Positions 1-9,565 of a DNA stretch of 64,000 nucleotides are shown here, piece by piece. The DNA lies in the NCBI RefSeq assembly GCF_025426255.1, contig NZ_CP104861.1, positions 1,302,001 to 1,366,000 of the forward strand, in the 5' to 3' direction. This DNA comes from Pseudomonas fragi. Lineage in GTDB: Bacteria > Pseudomonadota > Gammaproteobacteria > Pseudomonadales > Pseudomonadaceae. Each line of letters starts with the position of its first letter. Position 1 is the first letter of the stretch. A model generated the notes under the pieces. The model did no database searches. It had not been told where the DNA came from and was given only the letters and a program-made list of their open reading frames with translations. Position numbers and translations under genes: made by a program.

Positions 1-2
1 TC

Positions 3-266
3 ATCCTGATGGATGAAGCCTTCAGTGCTCTTGACCCATTGATTCGGGCCGAGATGCAGGATCAATTGCTGGCGCTGCAACGCACGCTGCAAAAGACCAT
101 CGTTTTTATCACCCATGATCTGGACGAGGCGCTGCGCATCGGCAATCGCATCGCCATCCTAAAGGACGGGCAACTGGTTCAGGTGGGCACCGCACAGGAC
201 ATTCTGCTGACGCCTGCCGATGACTATGTCGATCGTTTTGTTCAGCGTCGTCGCGTCAGCGCTTAG
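3..266 (+). CDS. ABC transporter ATP-binding subunit, C-terminal fragment (ProV/choline-type)
   Basis: The reading frame is open from the window edge, so only the last 87 or so residues are visible. It begins in the Walker B/D-loop region ([12 protein letters not shown]), followed by the H-loop histidine ([13 protein letters not shown]). It ends with the short tail DDYVDRFVQ seen in ATPases of glycine-betaine/proline/choline importers. The Walker A and signature motifs lie upstream of the window. By family it would energise osmoprotectant uptake at the inner membrane. The subfamily call rests on the tail alone and is tentative; the ABC-ATPase call is firm. Confidence 0.8.
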   Translation: MLMDEAFSALDPLIRAEMQDQLLALQRTLQKTIVFITHDLDEALRIGNRIAILKDGQLVQVGTAQDILLTPADDYVDRFVQRRRVSA

Positions 267-390
267 CGCCATATATCCGGCTACTACCTTGCAGGTCGCT
301 GCATTGCGTTGAATCGCGAGATCAGGTTTGGCAGACACATTCGTTAAAAGCCAGGCCGCCTCTTGTGATTCAAACAATGGATTGGCCATG
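264..390 (+). repeat. Leader of paralog 1, duplicated at 5053-5180
   Basis: This stretch and 5053-5180 are nearly equal in length (127 and 128 bp) and alignable by eye. Both begin with TTA(A/G)-GCC-A-ATATCC at the preceding stop codon and continue with a TAC(T/C)ACCTT element and AGGTTTGGC. Both end with TGTGAT, then a C-AATGGA element about 10 bp before the ATG. The tandem duplication therefore carried the promoter/leader as well as the coding region. No strong Shine-Dalgarno sequence is present in either copy; the shared AATGGA is the only purine-rich stretch. Confidence 0.6.
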
Positions 391-3300
391 AAAACACTCT
401 CTTCAACGCCTGACTTGATTGCCCGCTACTCGCTGCTGGGCAGTTTTGCCGAGCATGACTTTGCTCTACGCCCCACCTTTCAAGGCGTGATTGCCCAGCT
501 CTTCAAGAGCCTGCTGCAAGATCAGTATCCGAACCTTGATACTGGCAGTGCGGTGCTCTGGATAGCCGAGCCGCTTGCGAACCAACCCCGTGGTTTTCGG
601 TTTATGGCACTGGCTGACGTGCTGATGCAAAGCTATATCGATGCCACACCCGTAAGCCTGATAAAGGGCTTTCATCGCTTGACCACTGACTTGACAGTGC
701 TGGCCCCGCAGCCCTTGCCGGTTGATCTGGAGCAGGTGCAAAAACTGGTCAATGACTGCGCGCCGTTGGTGGTTGATGTCTATCAGCAGGCGTTGGCACA
801 GTTCTGGAGCGAAGCCAATCCCCTGTCCATCAGCCCGTTTCAATGGTTGCAGGAGGTCCTGCAGGTGGGGCTGCACGTAACCATCCCATTGTTGGACTTG
901 CCTAATGAACAGTCGGCAGCATTAGCCGTCGCAGCACATTTCCCCTATAAAACGGCCCGCTCGAAAATGGCCGAAGAAACCCCGTTGCATACCTGGCTGG
1001 TCAATATTCAGTGTGTCCAGGCAACGGAGACACTGAATTTCCAGTTGCCCGGAACGGTTTTGATTACGCGGCAAATGTCAGATCGCCTGTTGATCCTCAG
1101 TTACTCGCTGAGCCGCGGAGTCGAGGTGTTTGACTCAATGCAGCAGTTTGCTGGCGTCTTGAGCCGACGCTTGCAAGGGACACTCATGGGGCCGTCATTT
1201 ACCTGGTCGTTGCAAGAGCCGGACGGAAATCTCTTTACCGGCCTGGCACTGACGCTGCTGGATGAACAATTGCGGCACTTGGCCCAGTTAGGGCAAACCG
1301 CTCAGGAGCAGCTCTGGAGTGTAGGGCGACTGGAACAAGCGCTGGATGCTGCGGGAGGAATGTTTGGGTTTTTCAGCCAGCAAGAGCGCTCCGAGTTCGA
1401 ACGGGTGATGTCCAAACTACCGCTGTGGCTCCAGCAGGCTACGGGCCAGGAGCAATTGGCTTACAGCAAGCTGATGGCCGCTCAAGCGAACGGGCAAATG
1501 CAGAGCCGGGGCCAAACTTTTCTGGACGACATTGCATTATTGCCGCAATACGCCGTTCAGACGCTTGCCACGCGGATTCAGCGGGACCAGCCGCATTCAA
1601 CGCTGGATGTATCGAAAGTCGAGATCCATGACGTGTCGATCGAAAACCTGCAATTGGGGTTACTGACGGAAGAGGTCATCCCACTGACTGAGTTTGCGCT
1701 GAAATACATCGGCGGCAAACCGGCGGGGCTGATGACCGTGAGTATTCAAGGGGGGCAGCCCGTACCTGTCTGGTTGACCTCGCGTTACGTAAAAGGCCTG
1801 CTGGAAGAGCTTGATATTGGCAGCCAGTACATCGCATTGCTCAAACGCCTGCTGATTGATGATCGGGTTGAATCGGCGCGGCGTCAGGTGTTGTACAAGC
1901 GCCAGTTGAGTACTCAATTACCCATGCTTGCGCTGGAAAAAAAGATCAGAGGGCAGGCTGGTTTCACGGATAACGGCTGGCAGATGCTTGATCACCTGCT
2001 CAATTTTGATCCGGCATCGCTATGCGTCAGGCCATTGGGTTTTCACGCCTACGAGGGGGCCGGGGTGGATTATGTCGCGAACATGTTTGTATTCGGATCG
2101 CGCGACATCCAGTTTGGCCCCTTTGTGCTTTATCGACCCTTTGCCGCTGATGCGTTGCTGGAGTTCCCGACGTGGGCTGCATTGATGGCGGCCATCAAGC
2201 AGCCCGGTGAATTGCAAGAACTGGTGCTGGCCTGGCTTGATGATGAAGCGCGCGGTTTTTACGCCGATGGTGGTTTTGAACGGCCACACCTGGAAAGCGT
2301 AATTCTGGAAGGGGCTTTGGCGTTCTTACCGCGCAGTGCGGCCACCCTAAGTACTCAATACGTAGTAGGCGATATTTTCGAAGCACTGTTCCAGGCAAAT
2401 GCCGAAGCCCTGATCACCCTGTCAGACAGGCAGACCGTGTCACGCTCAGAGCGTCGCTGGGTTTTGCTCAAGCGTTATGCATGGGATGTGTTTAACGGTT
2501 TGACGTTTTTTGTCAGCGGCCCCCTGCAAAAAGCTGCCTGGCTCTTTCAAACCCTGATCAGTCTTCACAGTGGCTTACAGGCCCGCATAGACGGTGATAA
2601 AGAAGCCGCGAGGCAAACAATCATTGATCTGTTGCTCAATATCAGTCTGACGTTACTGCATGAGGGGCTGCGATTTAAAGCCCAGGCCAATGATGGGTTG
2701 CGCCGCAAAGCTCCCATTGATGAGCCGATGTTCACCTTGAGCGAGGATGAAAAGCCCGCGACAGTAGCGGCCCCGGAAGCCGCTCCTCTGAGGCAGAGAA
2801 AGGTATCCGAGTTTGAGGACCTCGACCGTTTTTCAACGTTGGACTTCTCCTGGTTCGGGCCTTCGCTACAGCTGACCGATAGCCAGCGCATCCATCTGGA
2901 GACGTTTGTGGCGGACGTTGATCTGAGCCGCGAAACACCCATGCAAACGGGGCCCTTGAGAGGCGTGATCCAGCATCAGGGCAAGTCCTTTATACGACTG
3001 GACGGCAAGGCCTACCGCGTCACTCGCCAGGCAGACAGTCTGGTGCTGCAGGATAATTTACAGCCGCAAAGGCTCGGGCCGCCTCTTAGGCAGGACGCCT
3101 CGGGACAGTGGGTCCTTGATCTGCGATTGGGGTTGCGTGGTGGCGGGCCGAAAAAGCGTATTCAAGCGTTGCGTGATGATAAAAACCTGAAGCTGGCGGC
3201 ACTCTTCGAGGAGGAGTCGCGTTTACTGGCTGACCTTAAAAAGCGCGACTCGGTGCTGGTGCTCACCGAAGAACTGCTCAAAAACAATCCTGACCGGCAA

Positions 3301-5055
3301 GGGCCACTGCTTGAGCGTCTTGAAACCGAAATCGGCTTGTGGCGAAAAGGGATGCTGGAACTTATAAGGATCAACACCAAATGCAATAAAATATTTCCTG
3401 TTGCCGCCTATGAACAGCGAGTCCAGGAAACGTGGATACAGTTGGTGATGAAACTGTTCATGTTGCAGAATTTTCTGGAGGAAGCACTGCGGGCATTACC
3501 TGTTACCAATGACCGGCGCACCTATATCCCGGAACTGATTGAGCTGGTGGAGGATATAAAATCGGGATCGAGCGTCGCTTATGAGCAATGGGTGACGAAA
3601 TTAAAAGATGCACAGCAGATTGAAGCACGGTTGTTTAAAAATTCGGTCTACGAAAGTGCGGCGATTACCGAAATCCTGAAACGGCCTTTACCAAAAGACA
3701 GTGCGCTGAAGAGTATTAGCGATGTCTACCGGCGCCAGTACTTTGATCGTCACTGGGGAGCGGTGTATCTGGCAACTCTGAGTGAGCTGTTGATACGGCG
3801 TGATGCGACTGATCTGATGCCTGAAGAGCAGTTTGCCTTCGATATGTTTGGGCAAGGAACGCTGGCAGAAACTGCCTGGTCTCAGATACACATGCGCTTT
3901 TATGACGTCCTGTACAGCAATGAGCATCTGGATTTTTTTGACAATGCCATCCAGCAATACAACTCGGCCGAGGGGGTTTGCCGCAACTTGATGGAGCTGG
4001 GTTCAGAGCATTTTCGCAATGAGTATTTGATCGATACCATGAGCGTGATTCGGCATCTGCGAGATTTTGCAGAGTTCCAAATGGAATCACTGATTCGCGA
4101 GTCTGAAAGCTCGTCCTCGGAGCAGGATGAGCCTCGGCCAGGACCAAGTCGGTTGGCTGGCGCACCGAGCAGCACTGCCAGGTTGCCGAACCCGCGGCAG
4201 AAGATCATAAAAACCACGCGAAAACAGACGTTGGTCGGTATCAAGCGCGAACCGGTCTCTGATGCTGACAGCGAAATTGTCGATGTCAGCGAAGGTATTG
4301 ATGGTCTGAATTTCCGCTCTTATCGCCAGGTCGAAAGCGGCGAATGGGAGGAGTTTGGCAGTACCCGGCCGCCGATCCTGCAGGTCTCTCACAGCAAAAA
4401 CCTGGTTAAACTTGAAGCCGATGCGCGGATGTTGCTGGGGCGTTTCACCCGCGCGATTCTGGATAACCGGGAGAGCGCCGCCACCTCGAGAATCCCGGTG
4501 GAAATCGAGGAAATCCTGGTCTACAAGGCTGAGTCCATGGAGGACGTGGCCAATCAGATCGAGCAAATAGTCATGGCCACTCCAGTCGAGAGCGAGTCGT
4601 TGACCGATGAGCGCAGAACTGTGGTACTGGCGCTGAGTGCCGAGCTTAAGTCCAGCGCTGTACAGTTGCGTAATGAAGGCAGAAGCCTGCGTATTCAGAT
4701 CATCAAGCGACTGCCACCGACGGGGCCGAACGTCGAATATTTGCACACTCAAGGGGATGTCACGGTCTCCCGGGCTGGGCCGAGGCGGCATTTAGCCAAA
4801 GGCCAGCGCAAGGATTATCTCCAGGAGTACGCCATCAACGACAAGGACGGCAAGGCGTTATGGTTTGCCCACTTCCATTACGCAGAGTCGCAAACCCCTG
4901 CCGAAAACTTTGAAGTGGCGCATCTGAAAACGGCCGAGCAGCGTACCTGGAGTGAGCAAGGGCTCTACGCCAAAGCCAGGACCGCGCATGAATACATCCA
5001 GGTGTACCGCGCGAAGCTGGACAAGGCCCTGGCCCTACGGTTGTTTTTGTCTTAA
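388..5055 (+). CDS. Very large dermonecrotic-toxin-like protein (paralog 1, full length)
   Basis: The product is 1555 residues, with no signal peptide or membrane segment obvious. I chose ATG 388 because the paralog at 5178 starts at the equivalent residue (both begin M-x-T-x-SSTPDL). A TTG at 328 would add 20 residues. An N-terminal block (residues ~1-535) contains PTFQGVIAQLF and ALKYIGGKPAGLM. A central block (~540-1220) has YVANMFVFGSRDIQFGP, YRPFAADALLEFP and AYRVTRQADSLVLQD, a style I associate with the large Pseudomonas DUF6543/dermonecrotic-toxin-domain proteins. A Ser/Pro linker (SSSSEQDEPRPGPSRL, ~1240) precedes a C-terminal domain ending in KDYLQEYAINDKDGKALWFA. The catalytic function is unknown. 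There is no adjacent immunity gene, which argues mildly for a host-directed rather than interbacterial role (inference). The family assignment is from memory of sequence style, not a search. Confidence 0.6.
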   Translation: MKTLSSTPDLIARYSLLGSFAEHDFALRPTFQGVIAQLFKSLLQDQYPNLDTGSAVLWIAEPLANQPRGFRFMALADVLMQSYIDATPVSLIKGFHRLTTDLTVLAPQPLPVDLEQVQKLVNDCAPLVVDVYQQALAQFWSEANPLSISPFQWLQEVLQVGLHVTIPLLDLPNEQSAALAVAAHFPYKTARSKMAEETPLHTWLVNIQCVQATETLNFQLPGTVLITRQMSDRLLILSYSLSRGVEVFDSMQQFAGVLSRRLQGTLMGPSFTWSLQEPDGNLFTGLALTLLDEQLRHLAQLGQTAQEQLWSVGRLEQALDAAGGMFGFFSQQERSEFERVMSKLPLWLQQATGQEQLAYSKLMAAQANGQMQSRGQTFLDDIALLPQYAVQTLATRIQRDQPHSTLDVSKVEIHDVSIENLQLGLLTEEVIPLTEFALKYIGGKPAGLMTVSIQGGQPVPVWLTSRYVKGLLEELDIGSQYIALLKRLLIDDRVESARRQVLYKRQLSTQLPMLALEKKIRGQAGFTDNGWQMLDHLLNFDPASLCVRPLGFHAYEGAGVDYVANMFVFGSRDIQFGPFVLYRPFAADALLEFPTWAALMAAIKQPGELQELVLAWLDDEARGFYADGGFERPHLESVILEGALAFLPRSAATLSTQYVVGDIFEALFQANAEALITLSDRQTVSRSERRWVLLKRYAWDVFNGLTFFVSGPLQKAAWLFQTLISLHSGLQARIDGDKEAARQTIIDLLLNISLTLLHEGLRFKAQANDGLRRKAPIDEPMFTLSEDEKPATVAAPEAAPLRQRKVSEFEDLDRFSTLDFSWFGPSLQLTDSQRIHLETFVADVDLSRETPMQTGPLRGVIQHQGKSFIRLDGKAYRVTRQADSLVLQDNLQPQRLGPPLRQDASGQWVLDLRLGLRGGGPKKRIQALRDDKNLKLAALFEEESRLLADLKKRDSVLVLTEELLKNNPDRQGPLLERLETEIGLWRKGMLELIRINTKCNKIFPVAAYEQRVQETWIQLVMKLFMLQNFLEEALRALPVTNDRRTYIPELIELVEDIKSGSSVAYEQWVTKLKDAQQIEARLFKNSVYESAAITEILKRPLPKDSALKSISDVYRRQYFDRHWGAVYLATLSELLIRRDATDLMPEEQFAFDMFGQGTLAETAWSQIHMRFYDVLYSNEHLDFFDNAIQQYNSAEGVCRNLMELGSEHFRNEYLIDTMSVIRHLRDFAEFQMESLIRESESSSSEQDEPRPGPSRLAGAPSSTARLPNPRQKIIKTTRKQTLVGIKREPVSDADSEIVDVSEGIDGLNFRSYRQVESGEWEEFGSTRPPILQVSHSKNLVKLEADARMLLGRFTRAILDNRESAATSRIPVEIEEILVYKAESMEDVANQIEQIVMATPVESESLTDERRTVVLALSAELKSSAVQLRNEGRSLRIQIIKRLPPTGPNVEYLHTQGDVTVSRAGPRRHLAKGQRKDYLQEYAINDKDGKALWFAHFHYAESQTPAENFEVAHLKTAEQRTWSEQGLYAKARTAHEYIQVYRAKLDKALALRLFLS

Positions 5056-5180
5056 GCCAAATATCCTGTTACCACCTTTGAAAAATGTTCATTGGATTTA
5101 ATCACCGGCAAAGGTTTGGCCTGGGCGTTCAAGTTCGGGCCCGACCGCTCTGTGATGACTAACGCAATGGACAGCCCATG
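5053..5180 (+). repeat. Leader of paralog 2, copy of 264-390
   Basis: This is the second copy of the duplicated leader described at 264-390. It fills the whole gap between the two giant genes. The copies have diverged substantially but retain the same order of short shared blocks, so the two genes may be expressed from separate but similar promoters rather than as one transcript. Confidence 0.55.
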
Positions 5181-7910
5181 AACACACACTCGTCAACGCC
5201 CGACCTGATGCCGCGCGATCTTGGCATAAGCAGTTTTGCCGCCCGGACATTTGCGCCGCACCCCAGCTTTCAAGGCGTAATCGCTCAACTGTTCAAAGAG
5301 CAGTGGCTAGAGAAATACCCTTCCAGGGATGTGCACGTCGGCCAGCTCAAGCTGGTTGAACCCATCCCTTATCCGGATCTTTTCGAGACCGAATCTGCCA
5401 GCCTTTCCCCCCGTTTTCGATATATGCCCGTCGTGGATGTGATGATTCAGGGCTATATCGACGCACAGCCGCTTCGCCTGATACAGGGCGTCCACTATCT
5501 GGTCGCCGATGATGATGTCGAAGACCTGTACCTGCTGAGCGTGGACATGGCGCAAGTGCAGGTAATGATCAACGACTGTGCTGCGTTGTTGATTACAGCG
5601 TATCAACACGCACTGGCCCGGTATTGGAGCGAGAACAGTGCAGGCAACATCAGCCCGGTTGAGTGGTTGAAGCGGGCCTTGCAGGCGGGTGTGAGCAGCT
5701 TCGTGCCCAATTCAGCCTGGGGATCGGCACTCTCGAATGAACAGGCTGCTGCCCTGGCCGTGGTGGTTAGCTTTCCCGACAAGGCCGAGCGTCTACAAGT
5801 CAGCGCTGAAACCCCTTTGCATGCTTATCTGGTCGCTGTTGAAAGCACTCCAAACAACCTTTCCGGCTTTGTTCAACTGCCAGGCATGATGCTGGTGACG
5901 CGACAAATGACAGATCGATTGCTGATCTTGAGTTATTCGCAAGACAAAGGGGTTGAGCTGTACGACACCTTGCAGTCGTTCGGGGCTTCCTTGAGCCAGT
6001 ATGTGCAAGGTGTGAGTGCAGGGGGCGTGTTTGACTGGAGCTTGTACGAGCCGGAAGGTCATTTTTTTACCGCCCTGGCTCTGAGCCTATTGGATAAAAA
6101 GCTTCAAGACATTGGCGCCACAGGCCCAAGAGCCCAGGCTGAACGCTGGAGCGTGGAGCGCTTGGTACTGACTCTCGATGATGCCTGTTCTGTATTCCCT
6201 TTTTTCAGCCCGGCGCAGCGGCTTTACTACGACCACATCATGTCCCGGTTGCCCTTGTGGTTGAAGCAAGCCAGCGCGCTGGACCTGTTGGCTTACAGCA
6301 AGCTGATGATCAAGCAAGTCATTTGGCACTCGCAGACCAAAGGGCAAACGTTTCTGGAGGGCATTGTTGCGTTGCCTGTTTTTGCTGAGCAGTTGCTTGC
6401 GGCCCGTATCAAGGCGCAATACCCACAATCTGCAGTGGATGTAGCGCAGATCACTGTCCAGGAAGTGATCATTGAAAACCTTGCATTGGGGCAGGTTGCC
6501 CAAACAGCCATGCCTTTGACCGAGTTTGCACTGGCGTATATCGGTGGCAAACCTTCAGCGCTGATGAATGTTGCGGATCGGGAGAGTGAGGTTTTGCCGG
6601 GCTGGTTGAGCGTGGATTACGTCAAAAACCTGGTGGATGAACTGGATATTGGCACTCGTTACATCGAACTGCTCAAACAAAAGCTGATCGAGGACACCAC
6701 CGAGTCAACCGGCCGATTGGCCCTGTATAAAACCCAGATGAGCATTCAATTGCCCATGCTCGCACTGGAGAAAAAGATCAAGGGCGAGTGCGGATTTACC
6801 GAGGCTGGTTGGCGAATGCTGCAGCGCATGCTTCGCCCGGACGCGCAGTTGTCCACGTATTTGCGCAAATTTGCTGAAGTCCAATTGGCCATGGTGATTC
6901 GCGACTCTGAAAGCTCATCCTCAGAACTGGATGAACCGAGGCCGGGGCCCAGCCGGCTGATGAAGCCGGTGCGCAGTAAGGTCGCGGCTGGCAAGTCGCG
7001 GCAAAAGTTCTTCAAGACCACCGATAACACAACCTTGGTCGGAACTATACGAGAGCCTGCTGCAGGTGCCACTGACGAAATAGTCGATGTGGGTGAAGAG
7101 GCGGAGGGTGGTAGACGTCAGCCCTTGACCTCCTATCGCCGTCTTGAAAGGGGAGAGTGGGTGACGATCAGCGCCACCAAAACACCTCAACCGATCCCGG
7201 TATTGATCTCTCAAAGTAAAAATCTGTCGAGGTTGATGATCGACGGTAGGGCTTTGCTGGCGCGAGTGGATGGCGCGATCCTGGAGAACAGGGCGCGGGC
7301 AGTGGCCTCAAAAATACCGATCGAACTTGAAGAAATCATGGAGTTCAAGGCGCGTTCGCTGGAAGACATTGCTCAGAAAATTGATCAAGTGGTGGCCACC
7401 GACAGTGCGGAATTTACCGCGTTGGAGCAGGAGGACAAGACCGCAACGCCGACGTTGAGCCACGAACTCAAGGCCAGCGCCCTCCGTTTACGGGCGGAAG
7501 GACGAGCATTGCGGATCAGTCTGATTAAAAAACTGCCGCCCACCGGTACCGGTGTTGAATACCTCAAGGCTCAGGGGGAGGTGAGTATCGCGGCTGAAGG
7601 GCCACGTCAGCATCTGTTCAAGGGACCACGCAAGGACTACCTGCAAGAGTTCAGCATCAAGGATCGTGATGGCAGCCCATTATGGTTTGCTCATGTTCAC
7701 TACAAGGCTCAGGGCTCTGCGGTGAATGATTTTGAGGTGGCGCATCTGAAATTTGCCGATCAGCGTTTTTTGAGTGAGAAGGCCCTGTATGCCAAGGCCA
7801 GGAACCCTGACGACTACATCGCGGTATATCGAGCGAACATGGACCGCGATTTGGTTAATCGGGTTTTCTTTGCCGTACTCAAGGACGTTCAGCCAACGGA
7901 AAGCCCTTAA
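5178..7910 (+). CDS. Large dermonecrotic-toxin-like protein (paralog 2, central region deleted)
   Basis: The product is 910 residues, paralogous to the gene just upstream. Residues ~1-550 match the N-terminal block of paralog 1 (PSFQGVIAQLF, LALEKKIKGECGFTEAGW). Homology then jumps at about nt 6837-6860 to the linker RDSESSSSELDEPRPGPSRL and the whole C-terminal domain (KDYLQEFSIKDRDGSPLWFA). The central ~685 residues of paralog 1, including its RDIQFGP/YRPF block, are missing, and the frame is intact across the junction. The 120 bp before the start also resembles the region before paralog 1. It could be a functional shorter variant, a regulator or antagonist of paralog 1, or a decaying copy. 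The intact 2.7-kb frame argues against recent decay. Its stop codon overlaps the stop of the convergent alaX gene. Confidence 0.6.
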   Translation: MNTHSSTPDLMPRDLGISSFAARTFAPHPSFQGVIAQLFKEQWLEKYPSRDVHVGQLKLVEPIPYPDLFETESASLSPRFRYMPVVDVMIQGYIDAQPLRLIQGVHYLVADDDVEDLYLLSVDMAQVQVMINDCAALLITAYQHALARYWSENSAGNISPVEWLKRALQAGVSSFVPNSAWGSALSNEQAAALAVVVSFPDKAERLQVSAETPLHAYLVAVESTPNNLSGFVQLPGMMLVTRQMTDRLLILSYSQDKGVELYDTLQSFGASLSQYVQGVSAGGVFDWSLYEPEGHFFTALALSLLDKKLQDIGATGPRAQAERWSVERLVLTLDDACSVFPFFSPAQRLYYDHIMSRLPLWLKQASALDLLAYSKLMIKQVIWHSQTKGQTFLEGIVALPVFAEQLLAARIKAQYPQSAVDVAQITVQEVIIENLALGQVAQTAMPLTEFALAYIGGKPSALMNVADRESEVLPGWLSVDYVKNLVDELDIGTRYIELLKQKLIEDTTESTGRLALYKTQMSIQLPMLALEKKIKGECGFTEAGWRMLQRMLRPDAQLSTYLRKFAEVQLAMVIRDSESSSSELDEPRPGPSRLMKPVRSKVAAGKSRQKFFKTTDNTTLVGTIREPAAGATDEIVDVGEEAEGGRRQPLTSYRRLERGEWVTISATKTPQPIPVLISQSKNLSRLMIDGRALLARVDGAILENRARAVASKIPIELEEIMEFKARSLEDIAQKIDQVVATDSAEFTALEQEDKTATPTLSHELKASALRLRAEGRALRISLIKKLPPTGTGVEYLKAQGEVSIAAEGPRQHLFKGPRKDYLQEFSIKDRDGSPLWFAHVHYKAQGSAVNDFEVAHLKFADQRFLSEKALYAKARNPDDYIAVYRANMDRDLVNRVFFAVLKDVQPTESP

Positions 7911-8533
7911 TCGAGATGGTAGCGAACCGAGAGCACGCCTTTTTTTAGGGTCACGGACAGCACACTGACAGCCTGTAATTCACCCAGCGAGCGCACATGG
8001 GTACCGCCGCACGGATACCCCGGCAAGTCGCCAAAGCTGATGGCTCTTTGCTGGGAGTCGAGGTTCAGCTGACGCGGCAAGTCTGCACTGATCCAGCGTT
8101 CAAGTTGTTGCTCGATGGCTAGCGCTTCCAACGGTTGAGCGTCATCGCCGGGGGTGAAGCTGACACGGCATTCGCCTGGCCAGTGATGTGCCTTGGTCGG
8201 CAGCCAACCGGCCTGTTCCCCCACCACACCAATCAAGTGCCCGGCGCTGTGCAGCCGAGCGTTGAGGTGGCGGCGGGGGGCGTCCACCTGCGCACGGGCC
8301 GGGCCAAGTGCTACGACCTGTTTGACGTAATGCACGATGGCGTCTTGCTCTTGCAGCACTTTGACCACTTCACTGTAACCGATATGGCCCAGGTCGCATG
8401 GCTGCCCGCCGCCTTGAGGATGAAAAGGGGTGGCTTGCACGGTGACGGCAAATCCGTCTTCGTGGGGGGTGCAACTGATCACGTTGATATCGGCAATCAG
8501 TGCATCGTCGGTAAAAAACAGGCGTTGGGTCAT
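7907..8533 (-). CDS. alaX: AlaX-type alanyl-tRNA editing protein
   Basis: This is a 208-residue free-standing homologue of the AlaRS editing domain. It should hydrolyse mischarged Ser- or Gly-tRNA(Ala) in the cytoplasm. The zinc/catalytic motifs are visible: HPQGGGQPCD near residue 37, LHSAGHL (HxxxH) near 95 and PCGGTH near 180. The ATG at 8533 is preceded by AGGAAA at 6 nt; the longer frame reaching 8581 has no ribosome site. The gene is convergent with the giant gene before it and divergent from a LysR gene, which is a candidate regulator by position only. Confidence 0.85.
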   Translation of the reverse strand: MTQRLFFTDDALIADINVISCTPHEDGFAVTVQATPFHPQGGGQPCDLGHIGYSEVVKVLQEQDAIVHYVKQVVALGPARAQVDAPRRHLNARLHSAGHLIGVVGEQAGWLPTKAHHWPGECRVSFTPGDDAQPLEALAIEQQLERWISADLPRQLNLDSQQRAISFGDLPGYPCGGTHVRSLGELQAVSVLSVTLKKGVLSVRYHLD

Positions 8534-8561
8534 TGCGGTTTCCTGGTCGGTTTCTTTTTTT

Positions 8562-8590
8562 AGTATAGAGTTGCGCCTCAATTGTGATAA
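8562..8590 (-). promoter_or_regulatory. Candidate alaX promoter
   Basis: Reading leftward, TATACT (plus positions 8562-8567) lies 17 bp from TTATCA (8585-8590). Transcription would start near 8555, about 20 nt before the alaX ATG. The -10 is good and the -35 is weak. On the plus strand the same gap carries an extended -10 (TG-T-GATAAT, 8583-8591) that could serve the LysR gene. Confidence 0.4.
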
Positions 8591-8605
8591 TCCGCCTAAA
8601 TTTCA

Positions 8606-9565
8606 ATGGACCTGTGCGCTGTGAGCATAAATCTACCTGTGTCGTTACTGGCCGAAATGGTGATGTTTGTGAAGGTGGTCGAGGCCGGTAGCTTCTCCGA
8701 AGTGGCGCGTCAGCTAGGGACTTCGCCCTCGGCGGTCAGTCGTAGTGTTTCCCGTCTGGAGAAAGCCCTGGCGATCCGTTTGCTACAACGCACCACGCGT
8801 AAATTACGCCTGAGCGATGAGGGTGAAGAGGTCTTCAAACGCTGCTGTGAGGTGGCGGGGGCTGCGCAGTCAGTGATGGACCTCAGTGGGCGTTTTACCC
8901 AGAGTGCCGAAGGCCTGATTAGGGTCAGCGTGCCCAAGGCGGTGGGGCGGTATGTGATTCACCCGCATATGCCCGAGTTTTTGCGGTGCTACCCAAAAGT
9001 CGATGTGCAATTGATTCTGGAAGACCGCTATGTCGACCTGATTGATGACAACGTTGACTTGAGTATTCGTATTACCGACCAGCCGCCGCCAGGGCTGGTG
9101 GGGCGTCAGTTGTTCCCGATCGAGCATGTGTTGTGTGCCACGCCCTCTTACCTGGCAGAACACGGGGTGCCGACGCAGCCTGAAGACTTGCGCGGGCACA
9201 GCTGTATTTATCTGGGGGAAACACCAGCCGATGCGCGATGGAAATTCAAACAGGGCGCCAGAACGGTTACCGTTGGAGTGCGCGGGCGTTATGCGGCCAA
9301 CCACACCGGGGTGCGACTGGATGCGGTATTGCAACACATAGGGATTGGAAGCTTGCCGTATTTCACGGCGCGCCAGGCGCTGGAACAAGGGCAGGTCGTG
9401 CAAGTGTTGCCCGAGTGGAGCTTTATTGCTTCCTACCACGGCGGAGCATGGTTGCTGCATGCCCCTTCGCGTTACCTGCCGCCAAAAATGCGGGTGTTTA
9501 TCGATTTTCTGGTGGAGCGACTGGCGCAGGAACCAACCCTGGAAATTTGGCGTTCGCGGGTGTAG
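8606..9565 (+). CDS. LysR-family transcriptional regulator
   Basis: The product is 319 residues. An N-terminal winged helix-turn-helix (SFSEVARQLGTSPSAVSRSVSRLE, residues ~31-54, split here as SFSEVARQLG and SPSAVSRSVSRLE) is followed by RLLQRTTRKLRLS and a LysR substrate-binding domain. The start is uncertain: ATG 8606 lacks a clear ribosome site, and ATG 8657 would still keep the helix-turn-helix. The effector is unknown. It is divergent from alaX. Its TAG stop codon is formed by the first bases of a palindromic repeat (9562-9605). Confidence 0.85.
   Translation: MDLCAVSINLPVSLLAEMVMFVKVVEAGSFSEVARQLGTSPSAVSRSVSRLEKALAIRLLQRTTRKLRLSDEGEEVFKRCCEVAGAAQSVMDLSGRFTQSAEGLIRVSVPKAVGRYVIHPHMPEFLRCYPKVDVQLILEDRYVDLIDDNVDLSIRITDQPPPGLVGRQLFPIEHVLCATPSYLAEHGVPTQPEDLRGHSCIYLGETPADARWKFKQGARTVTVGVRGRYAANHTGVRLDAVLQHIGIGSLPYFTARQALEQGQVVQVLPEWSFIASYHGGAWLLHAPSRYLPPKMRVFIDFLVERLAQEPTLEIWRSRV

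Noticed and set aside
328..387. TTG 328 as start of the first giant protein
   Set aside because: The paralog at 5178 aligns with ATG 388, and the extra 20 residues have no counterpart or ribosome site.
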